Assembly (NCBI GenBank): GCA_047638975.1
Contig: JBLINB010000004.1
Coordinates: 1-64,000, forward strand
Length of the DNA: 64,000 nt
Reading direction: 5' to 3'
DNA from: JAPKEZ01 sp047638975
GTDB lineage: Bacteria > Planctomycetota > UBA1135
Shown here: piece after piece, positions 9,551-18,719 of the stretch
How positions within the stretch are numbered: position 1 is the stretch's first letter
How the letters are laid out: the number at the start of each line of letters is the position of its first letter
Notes under the pieces: generated by a model
Told to the model about the DNA's origin: nothing
Database searches by the model: none
What the model saw: the letters and a program-made list of their open reading frames with translations, nothing else
Made by a program: the position numbers and the translations under genes

Positions 9551-10733
9551 AACGCTGGCTATTCTTTTTGTCGGCATTTTCAGTGTACTGATTATGTTAT
9601 TAGCTCAAGTTTTTTCCGTGTCCGCGCCTACCCCTGACGTCGTTAATCCAAAAGTCACTGTACGCCTGCAGTCGATTAAACTTGGCGAGTCTATACCTTT
9701 AGAGATAAGTGGCCGTTGGCAAATGGTTGACACTAGAAATGAGAATGTGTTAATCGAACGTGACAATTTCCAAGGAAACCTCGCATGCGACATCACTGGC
9801 CCGCAATTAGGCGCCTATGCTAGTAATCGCGACTATATTCATCTAAGCTTCGACAGCAAATCATCATTAAGGTTGAATTATTTCAGTTACCCTGGCGATT
9901 TAATCATTGAGGTTGAGCGTGACAAAGACAATCAGCCGAAAGAAATGCAGCTATTTTTGGAACTAGATCTCGAAGACTATGTACTAGGTGTTATCTGCGG
10001 CGAGTTGCCCTCGCAGACACCGAATATCGGCGCTGCACTTGCAGCTCAAGCTGTTGCAGCACGTACCTATGCTATTTACAAGATACAACAGGGCAAGCGC
10101 TTGCGCGGAGATTCTCGCGACCAAGTTTATATTGGTAGTGATTACTATACGCAACAAGCGCGTGATGCTGCGCACCTGACATCGGGCCTGGTCCTAAAAG
10201 AGAACGCTGCTGTTTTGCCAAGTTTTTTTCATCGTAGTTGCGGAGGTGGCACCACTGACGCAAAACTAGCTGATTTTAGCAAACAGTACCTTCAAGGGCT
10301 TAGCGGAAATCCAGATTCAGAGTGCGCCGATGTATATCAACGTTGGGCGCGCACGATTGATGTAAACAGACTCGACAAGCTAAGCACCGATCTTAATTTA
10401 GGCGATAGTTTATTAGCATTGAATACTGTGACTAAAGATAAATATCAGCGCCGCTTAATGATGCGCCTACAAGGCAAAAAAGGCCACCGCGATGTTACCG
10501 GAGAGTTTGTACGTGCGCGCCTCGGATTGCCTTCAATGATTTGGCATGCTCTAATCATCAACCCTGACGGTTCCATTACAATAACCGGTTCTGGACACGG
10601 TCATGGTATTGGCCTGTGCCAAGAAGGAGCAATGCGGCGTGCCACTCAAGGCGCAGATTATGCCTCCATTTTACAGCACTATTACCCTAGTGCCGAAGTT
10701 GCAGTATTAACAGCAAAACTATTTAACCAATGA
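9543..10733 (+). CDS. SpoIID/LytB-domain protein (peptidoglycan-active, membrane anchored)
   Basis: The protein has an N-terminal membrane segment (about residues 3-23) and a SpoIID domain. SpoIID proteins are lytic transglycosylases or amidase enhancers acting on peptidoglycan. Key features are DYVLGVICGELPSQ with the catalytic-type Glu (about E154), AAQAVAARTYA (167-177), the SCGGGTTDA segment and the GHGHGIGLCQEGA loop. It has 396 residues from the ATG at 9543, which overlaps the ruvB stop (ATGAATAA); an upstream in-frame GTG at 9528 is less likely. In many phyla a spoIID gene sits beside ruvB, queA and tgt, as here without queA. Peptidoglycan-acting function agrees with the complete murein genes in this window. 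Confidence 0.9.
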   Translation: MNKTLAILFVGIFSVLIMLLAQVFSVSAPTPDVVNPKVTVRLQSIKLGESIPLEISGRWQMVDTRNENVLIERDNFQGNLACDITGPQLGAYASNRDYIHLSFDSKSSLRLNYFSYPGDLIIEVERDKDNQPKEMQLFLELDLEDYVLGVICGELPSQTPNIGAALAAQAVAARTYAIYKIQQGKRLRGDSRDQVYIGSDYYTQQARDAAHLTSGLVLKENAAVLPSFFHRSCGGGTTDAKLADFSKQYLQGLSGNPDSECADVYQRWARTIDVNRLDKLSTDLNLGDSLLALNTVTKDKYQRRLMMRLQGKKGHRDVTGEFVRARLGLPSMIWHALIINPDGSITITGSGHGHGIGLCQEGAMRRATQGADYASILQHYYPSAEVAVLTAKLFNQ

Positions 10734-11857
10734 GTTTGAATTTTCGTTTACATCACGGCGAGTCCTCTACGCCACGCCTCGGAACTTTGCACACACCACA
10801 CGGTGATGTCGCAACACCGCAATTTATGCCAGTTGCCACCCGCGGTATTATGCGCGGTCCGTGGCCGCAAACTTTAAAGCCGATGGGCGTTGAAATGATG
10901 TTGGCGAATAGCTTCCATTTATTCGCACGGCCTGGCACCGAAATCATCACTCAACTTGGTGGCCTGCATAAGGCTATGGCATGGGACGGCCCGATACTCA
11001 CCGACTCTGGCGGTTTTCAAGCGTTTTCGTTAGAGACGTCAAAGATTAACGACAAAGGCGTCATGATGCGCCACCCTGTAAATGGTGCGCACGTCAGTTG
11101 GACGCCAGAATTCGCCTTCAATGTGCAGCGCGACTTGGGCCCAGATGTGGCAATGCTACTTGATGAGTGCCCCGCTGATCCACGTGATCGCGACTCGGTG
11201 GCAACGGCAATTCGCCGAACTATTGATTGGGCCAAGCGGCAACGTAACTTACACGAACAGCGCGGTGGCGTCGACAGCGGGCAGGCGCAGTTCGGCATCG
11301 TGCAAGGCGGAGTCTTTCAAGATTTGCGCGAAGAATGCGCCAGTAAGTTAATAGAATTAGATTTCGATGGCTATGCTGTCGGCGGTGTCTCGGTCGGTGA
11401 AGGTCATCAAGCAATGATGGACGGCGTGCGTTTTTCTACCGGGTTATTGCCGCGCGATAAAGTGCGCTATTTAATGGGAGTCGGAACTCCACTCGATTTA
11501 GTTGAATCGGTTGCACGTGGTATCGATATTTTTGATTGCGTTTACCCGACTCGCAGTGGACGTTATGGTTCGTTCATGACTGACGAAGGCATGCAACATC
11601 TACATAACGCGCGCTTCGCGACAGATACTCGTCCACTAATGGAAGGTTGCGAATGTGACGCCTGTTTAACCAAAATGCCGCGCGGCATGCTGCGTGCTAC
11701 TTTGAAAGAACGCGAAATCGTTGCAGCATCGATGTTAGCCCACCACAATTTGCATTACCTGATTAAACTAATGGCGCGCATTCGTATCGCAATTGCTGAC
11801 GGTAGTTTTGAACAATTGCGCGCACAAATCGTCGCCGCTTATCCTGTTAAAGGCTAG
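10730..11857 (+). CDS. tgt: tRNA-guanine transglycosylase
   Basis: Tgt exchanges G34 of the Asp, Asn, His and Tyr tRNAs for the queuosine precursor preQ1. Motifs are DSGGFQAFS with the active-site Asp at 92, GIVQGGVF, GGVSVGEG, and the nucleophile region DIFDCVYPTR (Asp269). A zinc site is formed by C307, C309 and C312 with His near 338. Length (375 residues) is typical. The ATG overlaps the preceding stop by four bases (ATGA). The 3' end overlaps the convergent gene at 11847 by 11 bases. queE elsewhere in this window supports a queuosine pathway. Confidence 0.97.
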   Translation: MSLNFRLHHGESSTPRLGTLHTPHGDVATPQFMPVATRGIMRGPWPQTLKPMGVEMMLANSFHLFARPGTEIITQLGGLHKAMAWDGPILTDSGGFQAFSLETSKINDKGVMMRHPVNGAHVSWTPEFAFNVQRDLGPDVAMLLDECPADPRDRDSVATAIRRTIDWAKRQRNLHEQRGGVDSGQAQFGIVQGGVFQDLREECASKLIELDFDGYAVGGVSVGEGHQAMMDGVRFSTGLLPRDKVRYLMGVGTPLDLVESVARGIDIFDCVYPTRSGRYGSFMTDEGMQHLHNARFATDTRPLMEGCECDACLTKMPRGMLRATLKEREIVAASMLAHHNLHYLIKLMARIRIAIADGSFEQLRAQIVAAYPVKG

Positions 11858-13073
11858 CAGCTTTCGGCATTAAGCGTAGCTCGCTAATCTCAAAGACTGG
11901 ACGGCTGTCGTTACCGGGTGTCACCTGCCAAGAGCCACGTACAATTACCTGGCGGTTAGCAAAGTCGCGCAACTTATAATGAGAATCAGGCGACTCTAGT
12001 AAATAGTTACTTTTACCGCGCACGATCTCGAATGGATAATTCGACTGCCCACGTGGACGGAATTCGATCCAGCCAACTACGATGTCGTTGGTGCCAAGGG
12101 TCGTGTCTCTTGAGAACGATGCACGATCGCGCAATTTTCTAAGCGCAGGATTAAGATTGCCTTTACGTGCTAAAGGAGTGTCAATTATTTCGTTATCAAT
12201 GCGCGATAAATAGTAACTGCGCATGCCGTCGATTTTAGCAAATGCTGCTCGTGCCGTTTTCACATGCCCAGGATTGCTTGCATGCCATAGCACGTATGCG
12301 AGCTGGGCTTCGAGAGTCGAAATAAAATCGAAATCGTAGGTGTGGTAATCTTTAACGACCTTACGGCCGAGTTGTTCTAGCGCAGGGATTGCGAATTTAA
12401 AAAAAGCTTCGGGATTAACAGCGATTGCGCCTTCGTCGAAACTACTTAACGTTGGTGGTGCAAGGACTACCGTAGCTGAAGCTGTGGCGGCAGTAACTTT
12501 ATCATTGTCGGTAACGATTGCTTCTTCAATCATTTCTTCGACGACTTCTTCAGCCGGCACTTCAACCTCAACTACTGAGATTGCTAAACGCTGTGCCAAG
12601 TGCTCTTGCCATGCCGCATCTAAGTTATCTTTACTTCTAATAATCGACGCTGAAAGAACCCACGCTGCCATTGATTCAGGAGCGCGAACTTTTATCCATT
12701 CTTCCTCGATAACTAATGGCACCAAATCGCAATCCCAAGGAAATAAACCCAACGGGTGCGAAGCTGTAGCCGTCGACGGCAGTGGACGTGCGCGAATGCG
12801 TGAACCCGTTACGTGATAGATGCCCTGCTCCGCATCTAATTCGGTTAGGCTTTTGTAAACCCACAGATCATATCCACCAGGTATTTGTACCTTTGACCAC
12901 GGATACATCTCGGCAACAACCTTTAAAGGTGTATCTTTTGCCGCTGTAAAGACCACAGCCGATTTCGAGTCGTAAAAGGCGTGTATTTTTGCACTATCCG
13001 CACTAATGGTCGCATAAGCGAAATCGGTGCTAGATTGCATGGCGCACAAGCTAAGTAGTAATCCGGCTAACAT
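11847..13073 (-). CDS. Secreted protein with SH3-like modules, function unknown
   Basis: The 408-residue product begins with a signal peptide. Two adjacent bacterial SH3-like segments follow, about residues 25-85 (ending GGYDLWVYKSL) and 86-145 (RIRARPLPSTATASHPLGLF to MAAWVLS). A Glu/Val/Ala-rich linker (about 170-215) leads to a helical region. The C-terminal portion (about 310-400, with VVGWIEFRPRG and VIVRGSWQV) resembles a small beta domain. SH3-like modules in secreted bacterial proteins often bind peptidoglycan, so a wall-associated role is plausible, but I recognise no family. It lies 38 bases downstream of the PhoD-like gene on the same strand. Confidence 0.7.
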   Translation of the reverse strand: MLAGLLLSLCAMQSSTDFAYATISADSAKIHAFYDSKSAVVFTAAKDTPLKVVAEMYPWSKVQIPGGYDLWVYKSLTELDAEQGIYHVTGSRIRARPLPSTATASHPLGLFPWDCDLVPLVIEEEWIKVRAPESMAAWVLSASIIRSKDNLDAAWQEHLAQRLAISVVEVEVPAEEVVEEMIEEAIVTDNDKVTAATASATVVLAPPTLSSFDEGAIAVNPEAFFKFAIPALEQLGRKVVKDYHTYDFDFISTLEAQLAYVLWHASNPGHVKTARAAFAKIDGMRSYYLSRIDNEIIDTPLARKGNLNPALRKLRDRASFSRDTTLGTNDIVVGWIEFRPRGQSNYPFEIVRGKSNYLLESPDSHYKLRDFANRQVIVRGSWQVTPGNDSRPVFEISELRLMPKAASL

Positions 13074-13111
13074 GCCTACAGTTTCGCGCTGCGCAGCTTA
13101 ATTATCAATTA

Positions 13112-14413
13112 CTATTGCTTTGACTTTAGCTGCGAAGCCCGCAGAGTATAAGTTAAGCCAAGTTTGTTGCCATGCTGGCCCATAGCGCTGTAGCTCATGC
13201 TTGGATCGTCGCCACTGAAATCGAAATCTAGCATAGAAAAATGCTCAGCGGTGATCTCGCTGCCAGGTACGCGCCGAATAGCAATACTGTCGGCGGTACT
13301 ACCGCCTACTCCGGCGGCTAAGGGTGATGAAGTGAATTCGACTAATGGATAATCTAGGACCTTTTCATCGCGCAGGATCTCTCCGGTATGACGGTCGCCA
13401 CTCAATAGCACCACCCCATTTATATGTTGCTCATTCAAGAAATCTAGCAAGCGTTGTCGCTCGCTGGGAAACATCTTCCAGGTTTCATATGGATGGTAAT
13501 CAGCGATTACCTGCATTCCCGAGACGATTAGTTTAAAGTCGGCTGTACTAGCTAACAGTTCGTTTTGCAACCACCGCCATTGCCCCTCACCGAGCAGCTG
13601 TTTATTTTCGATATCTAATTTATTAGGCTGACGGTGATAACGTGTATCAAGCATAAAAACATCTACGCCATTAAGGTGCAGCACATGGTAGACGCCATCG
13701 TTAGTGCTGCCGAAGGATGGATTCGGCCAGTAGCTTTTATATAAAGCATAGGATTCTTCACGCAAAAAATAAGTCTTGTCAGAGTCATTCGGCCCATAAT
13801 CGTGATCGTCCCAAATCGCAGCATGCGCGGTCGAGCTAAGCAGTTCTTGCAAATGCGGCAACGACCTCTGAATGGCCCAGCGTTTGCGCATCAGATTGAT
13901 GTCATTCCATTCTTGAGTAATGCGGCTGTAATAAATATTGTCTCCCATCCATAGAAACCATTGTGGATGTTGTGCGGCAATAGTTTTAAATATAGATTGT
14001 GAAGGGTCCGGCCCCCAATCGCCTGCACATGAGCCAAAGGCTACTTTGAATTTATCGGCGCCGCTAGTTGTGAATTTTTGTGGACTCAATGCCGTTAATG
14101 CTCCATCGCTAGCAAGCAAACGGTATTCATATTCGGTGCTTGGCAGTAATCCGGTGAGTTGCACGCGCCCCCTTGGGTTTTCGCTATCTGACAACACCAA
14201 CATCGGATCATTCGGTGCCAACTGCCATTCACCATCAGCGGCCTTCAATTCGATTTGAAAGCGCAAAGGGATATCTGCTGAGGCCCAAATACGCACGCTG
14301 GTCGCGGTGAGGTCACCGAGCATTGGCCCGGCATTCAACTCTGTCGACGATTGCTTGCTCGAGTGCGCGCAAGCAGCAATTGAGAGGAGTACAGCTACTA
14401 GAATCTGTTTCAC
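13112..14413 (-). CDS. PhoD-like metallophosphoesterase lipoprotein
   Basis: This is an alkaline phosphatase D-type enzyme that likely hydrolyses phosphodiesters or monoesters outside the cytoplasm. It begins with a lipoprotein signal (SIAAC, Cys15). A fibronectin-like N-terminal domain (about 25-120) is followed by the metal-site motifs FGSC, MGDNIYY, WDDHDYGPND, DTRYH and GDRHTGE in order. Length is 433 residues. The start is GTG at 14413. It faces rmuC across only 20 bases, and the two probably share a bidirectional promoter. Substrate and metal are not determinable from sequence; PhoD enzymes usually use Fe/Ca or Co. Confidence 0.9.
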   Translation of the reverse strand: MKQILVAVLLSIAACAHSSKQSSTELNAGPMLGDLTATSVRIWASADIPLRFQIELKAADGEWQLAPNDPMLVLSDSENPRGRVQLTGLLPSTEYEYRLLASDGALTALSPQKFTTSGADKFKVAFGSCAGDWGPDPSQSIFKTIAAQHPQWFLWMGDNIYYSRITQEWNDINLMRKRWAIQRSLPHLQELLSSTAHAAIWDDHDYGPNDSDKTYFLREESYALYKSYWPNPSFGSTNDGVYHVLHLNGVDVFMLDTRYHRQPNKLDIENKQLLGEGQWRWLQNELLASTADFKLIVSGMQVIADYHPYETWKMFPSERQRLLDFLNEQHINGVVLLSGDRHTGEILRDEKVLDYPLVEFTSSPLAAGVGGSTADSIAIRRVPGSEITAEHFSMLDFDFSGDDPSMSYSAMGQHGNKLGLTYTLRASQLKSKQ

Positions 14414-14433
14414 AATATTGATATTATGACAGC
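14414..14433. promoter_or_regulatory. Bidirectional promoter between phoD-like gene and rmuC
   Basis: Only 20 bases separate the GTG at 14413 from the ATG at 14434. TATTAT (14422-14427) fits a plus-strand -10 whose start site would fall on the rmuC ATG, with TAGAAT as a partial -35 after a 17-base spacer. Read on the other strand the same bases give CATAAT/ATAATA, a -10 placing the phoD-like start site within about two bases of its GTG. Both transcripts would then be leaderless or nearly so. Confidence 0.45.
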
Positions 14434-15573
14434 ATGGATGTTATTTTTCTAATCATTGGTGTAGCAATCGGCGCTGTAGGTACATTTGTAATCATGCGCA
14501 ATAAGGCTAGCGCGATCAATACAGCTACCGCTACAGCAACAGCGGCGGCAGAAAGTAGTACCGCTGAGAAGCTCAGAGAAGAAATCAGCAATAGTTTTAA
14601 AGCTATGGCTGCTGATGCACTTAACGCCAACTCAAAGCAGTTTAGCGACAAGACCGAATTGCAGCTGAAGCCGCTGCAAGATCAGCTCGACAAACTTGCC
14701 AAAGAAACGCGCACTCTAGAAGATGTGCGTCAACAATCGCGTGGTCAGTTGGCTGAACAATTGACAAAACTACAAGTGGCGACCACTGATTTGCAGCTAA
14801 AGTCAGAATCGTTATCGACGGCATTGCGCGGCAGTTCTCAAGCACGCGGCCAATGGGGAGAAACGGTACTCGAACGTATTCTTGAATTGGCTGGCATGAC
14901 TAAAGACATCCACTATGAAGTTCAAAGCACTACTAGTGATGGCCAGCGTCCTGACTTTCAAATCATTCTACCCGGCGGCGATGTCATACCCGTTGATTCA
15001 AAAGTGCCGATGGCAGCTTTCCTAGATGCGCAGAAAGAAGATGATGCACAGCTACGCAGCAAACTATTAAAGCAGCATACTGCGGATGTGATGCAGCATG
15101 TAAAAACGCTTGCCAAGAAAGACTATGCCAAAAGCGTACAAGGCGATATTGACTTTACAGTGATGTTCTTGCCTGGCGATCATTTGTTGCAAGCGACTTT
15201 CGAGCATGACCCTCACCTACAAGAAAAAGCTATGCAGCAACGGGTGCTGATCGCTACTCCAGTAACGATGATGGCGCTATTGCGCACCGTTGATTTATAT
15301 TGGCAGCAAGAGAAGGTCGCCAAGAATGCCGTTGAGATTGCTAATACTGCTAAAGAGTATCACGAACGCATGAAATCGTTCATGGAGCACTTTAACAAAA
15401 TCGGCAAGAGTCTGAAAACCGGCGTTGAGTCTTACAACAAAGCCGCTGGCAGCTATAGCCGCAAAGTACTGCCGCAAGGCAAGCGTGTTGAAGAACTAAG
15501 CGCGGCGACCAGTGTCAAGCAACTCGAAGAGCCGCCGACGATACAGGTAACACCGCGCGAAGATATTGATTAA
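14434..15573 (+). CDS. rmuC: RmuC-family DNA recombination protein
   Basis: RmuC limits inversions at short inverted repeats in Escherichia coli and has a nuclease-like fold. The 379-residue protein has an N-terminal membrane helix (about 3-19), an Ala/Thr-rich stretch, a coiled coil to about residue 125, and the conserved RmuC core. The core shows RGQWGE, RPDFQIILPGG, and PVDSKVP with the catalytic-type Asp and Lys, then VMFLPGDHLL and the VTMMALLRTV segment. It is convergent with the Gfo/Idh gene, with 22 bases between the stops. Identity is clear; cellular role in this lineage is inferred. Confidence 0.94.
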   Translation: MDVIFLIIGVAIGAVGTFVIMRNKASAINTATATATAAAESSTAEKLREEISNSFKAMAADALNANSKQFSDKTELQLKPLQDQLDKLAKETRTLEDVRQQSRGQLAEQLTKLQVATTDLQLKSESLSTALRGSSQARGQWGETVLERILELAGMTKDIHYEVQSTTSDGQRPDFQIILPGGDVIPVDSKVPMAAFLDAQKEDDAQLRSKLLKQHTADVMQHVKTLAKKDYAKSVQGDIDFTVMFLPGDHLLQATFEHDPHLQEKAMQQRVLIATPVTMMALLRTVDLYWQQEKVAKNAVEIANTAKEYHERMKSFMEHFNKIGKSLKTGVESYNKAAGSYSRKVLPQGKRVEELSAATSVKQLEEPPTIQVTPREDID

Positions 15574-15595
15574 CGCGTTAGAGGCTATTAAGTCT

Positions 15596-16837
15596 TTACG
15601 CGCGTGGGTTCCATTTACCCTGTGCGACTAACGGAATAAAATCAATGAGATCGTCATCGAATGGGTCAACAGCACGTTCGAGTTGCGCTGACTTATAAGC
15701 AGCCATCAAAATGCGCACGACTTGCTCGCCATCTTCAAAAGTGAGATCAGGAGTACGTCCTTCTAAAAAGCAATTAACCATGTGGCGGTTTTCTGCAGCG
15801 TAACCATAGGCCGATGCTTCTTCTGGCACGATTGGCATCACACCTTGCTCGGCATTTTGTTTTTCGATCAAGTCTTCACCCTCAGAGCCACTTACTTTGC
15901 GCGAGAAGAATGCTTCAAGGCCCGTTTCGAGACTGTTGGAACGCATCGAATATTCTGGGCCTAACAGCTCAAAACTTAAACGCAAACCAGCGCCGACGAA
16001 TGCCCACGAAGTTGTGGCTTCAGCAATCAGAGTGTTGCCATCTTCATCGCGATAAGTCACTGTACAGCGCGCAAAATCTTCTGAAGGTTTCTTAGAGTAA
16101 TCGACTTCTTCGCCGTGAGTATCTTTCAGCTGCTGAACATATTCAGGACGCGTCCACTTAAGTGAAGCGATTTGCGCATTCACTGAAATTGGCGTAATAG
16201 ATTTGCGATCAGCGCCAGGTGCCGTCAACAGAAAACGTGCAGTTTCGACGCTATGACACATCATGTCATTCATCACTCCGCCACCCTGCTGCTCACCTTT
16301 CCAGAACCAAGGACTGTGTGGTCCGCAATGTTCTTCAGCCGCACGTGCTAAATAAGGACGCCCTGTTGTCGCTGCTGCACGACTCCAGATGATGTCTTTG
16401 CCGCGCACTACTGTTGGAGTGAACACCTGATTTTCTAGATAGCCAGTTGGGATACCCGCTTCTTCGATGATCTCAACAACACGACGTGCCTCTTGCATAT
16501 TACGTGCTAGTGGCTTTTCACAGGCGATACCGAGTAATGGTGTTGCGCGCCTGGCATTGCCGGCGGCGATCGCTTCCATTACTGCAATCCGTGAATCGTT
16601 GGGTGAGTTAACCCAAATGGCTTCGATGCTAGGATCGGCGGCCATTTCTTCGAGTGACTCGAACGCGACAGCTGGACCAAGATCGAGATCATTGGCGTTT
16701 GCTGCGGCTTGTTCGGCCGACGGCATGGTGCGACTGGTGACACCTGCCACGTGGCAGTTGCGTACTTCTACTAGAGACTGGATGTGAAAGTTGGTATTGA
16801 AGCCTGCGCCAACAAATCCGATTGCCAAGGATTTCAT
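15596..16837 (-). CDS. Gfo/Idh/MocA-family NAD(P)-dependent oxidoreductase
   Basis: This enzyme is expected to oxidise or reduce a sugar or sugar derivative. It has an N-terminal Rossmann fold with FVGAGFNTNFHI (about 8-19) and the family's EKPLARN motif, where the Lys is the usual catalytic or substrate-binding residue. The C-terminal domain carries a GGGVMNDMMCHSVET segment typical of the family. Length is 413 residues. The ATG overlaps the MFS gene's stop (TAATG). Neighbouring DUF1080, cytochrome c and transporter genes suggest that it acts on 3-keto-type sugars, which is inference. It is the last gene of the thrS-led run. Confidence 0.92.
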   Translation of the reverse strand: MKSLAIGFVGAGFNTNFHIQSLVEVRNCHVAGVTSRTMPSAEQAAANANDLDLGPAVAFESLEEMAADPSIEAIWVNSPNDSRIAVMEAIAAGNARRATPLLGIACEKPLARNMQEARRVVEIIEEAGIPTGYLENQVFTPTVVRGKDIIWSRAAATTGRPYLARAAEEHCGPHSPWFWKGEQQGGGVMNDMMCHSVETARFLLTAPGADRKSITPISVNAQIASLKWTRPEYVQQLKDTHGEEVDYSKKPSEDFARCTVTYRDEDGNTLIAEATTSWAFVGAGLRLSFELLGPEYSMRSNSLETGLEAFFSRKVSGSEGEDLIEKQNAEQGVMPIVPEEASAYGYAAENRHMVNCFLEGRTPDLTFEDGEQVVRILMAAYKSAQLERAVDPFDDDLIDFIPLVAQGKWNPRA

Positions 16838-18084
16838 TATGAAAGTTTAGTTTTTGATTTAGGGTAAAAGATTACAAGAGCTACCAAACATGCGAGCGAG
16901 GCCCACATGGGATAGCTAAATAGCTGGTTGTATGATTTCTGGCCATTCGCGTCAGTCGACCAAGTTGCAGCTGAGGTGGCAATTTTAGAGCCAACAATTG
17001 TGCCGACACCAATAATCACTAAGTTAAACAGTGATTGTGCCGAAGCCCGCACGTCGATAGAAGTATTTTCGTCTACCACCATAAAAGCCACGAATATAAA
17101 ACATCCAAACGCCAAACCGTGCATAGCAACACCTAGCATTACGCCGCCAATGCCTACTGCTTCATAGTTGGCGAACAAAGCCATACGCGCAGCATATGCC
17201 AATAAGCCAATCGCTAACAATTGCTTACGGCTAAGCTTCGTTGCCAACAATGGCATGCTTGCCAGAACTAATATTTCCGACATCTGTCCGATGGTCATCA
17301 ATCCGCCACCGCCGACTCCGACTATTTTATTTACAACTTCGATAAAGCCGCTAGCCTGCTCTTGTATGTTGCCCAAGAAGCCCGCGGTGTGCACAAAATA
17401 AAATTGGTGAATGCAACTAACCGGAACAGCTAATAAAAACAGTGTGAGCAAGGGTTGGCGTTTAATCTCGCGCAAGGCACGTCTAGTAGCGTTTTGCGCA
17501 ATAGTTTTGGTTGGCGGAGTATGCGGTAAGAACAAACAGTAGACCCCCATGATAATACCTAAACCACCAGAGAGTCGGAAGGCATCAGCCATTCCGGCAG
17601 TGGTGTTGTCGACATGCATATGCAGTAGCCATTGGCCGATTGCTATGCCAACCACAATCCAACCTACAGTACCCCAAACGCGGACGCGTCCGAAATCTTT
17701 GTCGAGGTCATCTAAGTGGTGAAACGCTAGTGAATTAGTGAGCGGCAGGGTCGGCGAATAGACTAGTGAGTACACTAAAGAGAATACTAAAAAGCTACTA
17801 TAGCTTTCAATGCTCGCAAGCTGCCACACCAGTACACCACCAAGAATATGCGATATCGCAAGAAATTTTTCAGTGGCAAACCAACGATCGGCGATCTGAC
17901 CAGCAATAAAAGGAGCGACTATTGCACCTAATGCTCCGATTGCAAACATGTTTCCGACTTGCTCTGGCGACATGCCGCGGAACTCAGTAAGAAATGGCCA
18001 CAATAACGGCAACCATGCGCCCCAAATGGCATACTGCAAGAACATCATCACCGACAAACGTTTCAACGGAGGGGACGCTTGCAT
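16837..18084 (-). CDS. MFS transporter, nucleoside:proton symporter-like
   Basis: A 415-residue polytopic protein with about 12 predicted membrane helices. The start KRLSVMMFLQYAIWGAWLPLL and the GQIADRWFATEK loop (the MFS motif A position) resemble the NupG/XapB nucleoside symporter branch. Homologs in PVC genomes are often found beside Gfo/Idh and DUF1080 genes, where the substrate may be a sugar rather than a nucleoside. An adenosine deaminase sits four genes upstream, so nucleoside uptake is also possible. It is separated from the DUF1080 gene by one base. Confidence 0.85.
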   Translation of the reverse strand: MQASPPLKRLSVMMFLQYAIWGAWLPLLWPFLTEFRGMSPEQVGNMFAIGALGAIVAPFIAGQIADRWFATEKFLAISHILGGVLVWQLASIESYSSFLVFSLVYSLVYSPTLPLTNSLAFHHLDDLDKDFGRVRVWGTVGWIVVGIAIGQWLLHMHVDNTTAGMADAFRLSGGLGIIMGVYCLFLPHTPPTKTIAQNATRRALREIKRQPLLTLFLLAVPVSCIHQFYFVHTAGFLGNIQEQASGFIEVVNKIVGVGGGGLMTIGQMSEILVLASMPLLATKLSRKQLLAIGLLAYAARMALFANYEAVGIGGVMLGVAMHGLAFGCFIFVAFMVVDENTSIDVRASAQSLFNLVIIGVGTIVGSKIATSAATWSTDANGQKSYNQLFSYPMWASLACLVALVIFYPKSKTKLS

Positions 18085-18085
18085 T

Positions 18086-18715
18086 TTAGACCTCGGTTAC
18101 TCGGATATTGCGGTAACGTACCGGAGAGGCGTTGTCATGATTTTGCAAACCGATGTATCCTTGAGTGCTGCGGTCGCCGGTGTAATTATTTACTAATTCG
18201 CCGTTAACAAAAAGACTGTATGCTTGGCCTACTACACGAATGCGATAGCTATTCCATTCGCCCACTGCTTTAGTAGGAATATGCGTTGCCGCTTGAAAGG
18301 AATACACCGAACCCGTGTCATGCTTTGCGCCACCTGTATCGCAAACTTGTAGTTCGTAACCCTCGTTCACTGCCACCCATGGATCAAGGCCCGGGTTAGG
18401 GAAACGCACAAACACACCAGAATTATTTGATTCTGCAGTTACTTTCCATTCTAATTCTAATTCGAAATCAACAAATTCTTTGGCTGTATACCAGTAAAGT
18501 CCCATGCCGCCTTGCGCGTAAATAGTGTCGCCATCATGCACGAATTCTCCGGGGCCGGCCATGCTCCAGTTTGCAAGTTGTGCGGCATCTCCGCTGAACA
18601 GTACATGCGATTTCGCTGCGATAGTAGTAGAACACGACATCGAGCAACATGCCACGGCCAAGGTTAAGGATAAGGTCAGGAGGAGTTTCATTGTCACTAA
18701 AGTAGAGGACGCCAT
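18086..18715 (-). CDS. DUF1080 (3-keto-disaccharide hydrolase fold) secreted protein
   Basis: The protein is a single DUF1080 domain of concanavalin-like beta-sandwich type, a family that includes 3-keto-glycoside hydrolases/lyases. The N-terminal segment MKLLLTLSLTLAVACC is a signal peptide, probably lipoprotein type. Family hallmarks are LFSGDAAQLANW, a GMGLYWYTAKEFVDFELELE strand pair, NSGVFVRFP, GYELQVCD and GYIGLQNHD. Starts are possible at ATG 18715, five bases after the preceding stop, or at ATG 18691, which gives the cleanest signal peptide; a TTG at 18727 also exists. It pairs with the larger propeller-DUF1080 protein just upstream. Confidence 0.88.
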   Translation of the reverse strand: MASSTLVTMKLLLTLSLTLAVACCSMSCSTTIAAKSHVLFSGDAAQLANWSMAGPGEFVHDGDTIYAQGGMGLYWYTAKEFVDFELELEWKVTAESNNSGVFVRFPNPGLDPWVAVNEGYELQVCDTGGAKHDTGSVYSFQAATHIPTKAVGEWNSYRIRVVGQAYSLFVNGELVNNYTGDRSTQGYIGLQNHDNASPVRYRNIRVTEV

Positions 18716-18719
18716 GAAT

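Noticed and set aside
13088..13097. GCTGCGCAGC palindrome between the SH3 and PhoD-like genes
   Set aside because: A ten-base palindrome with no T run and no second copy is too weak to call a terminator or operator.
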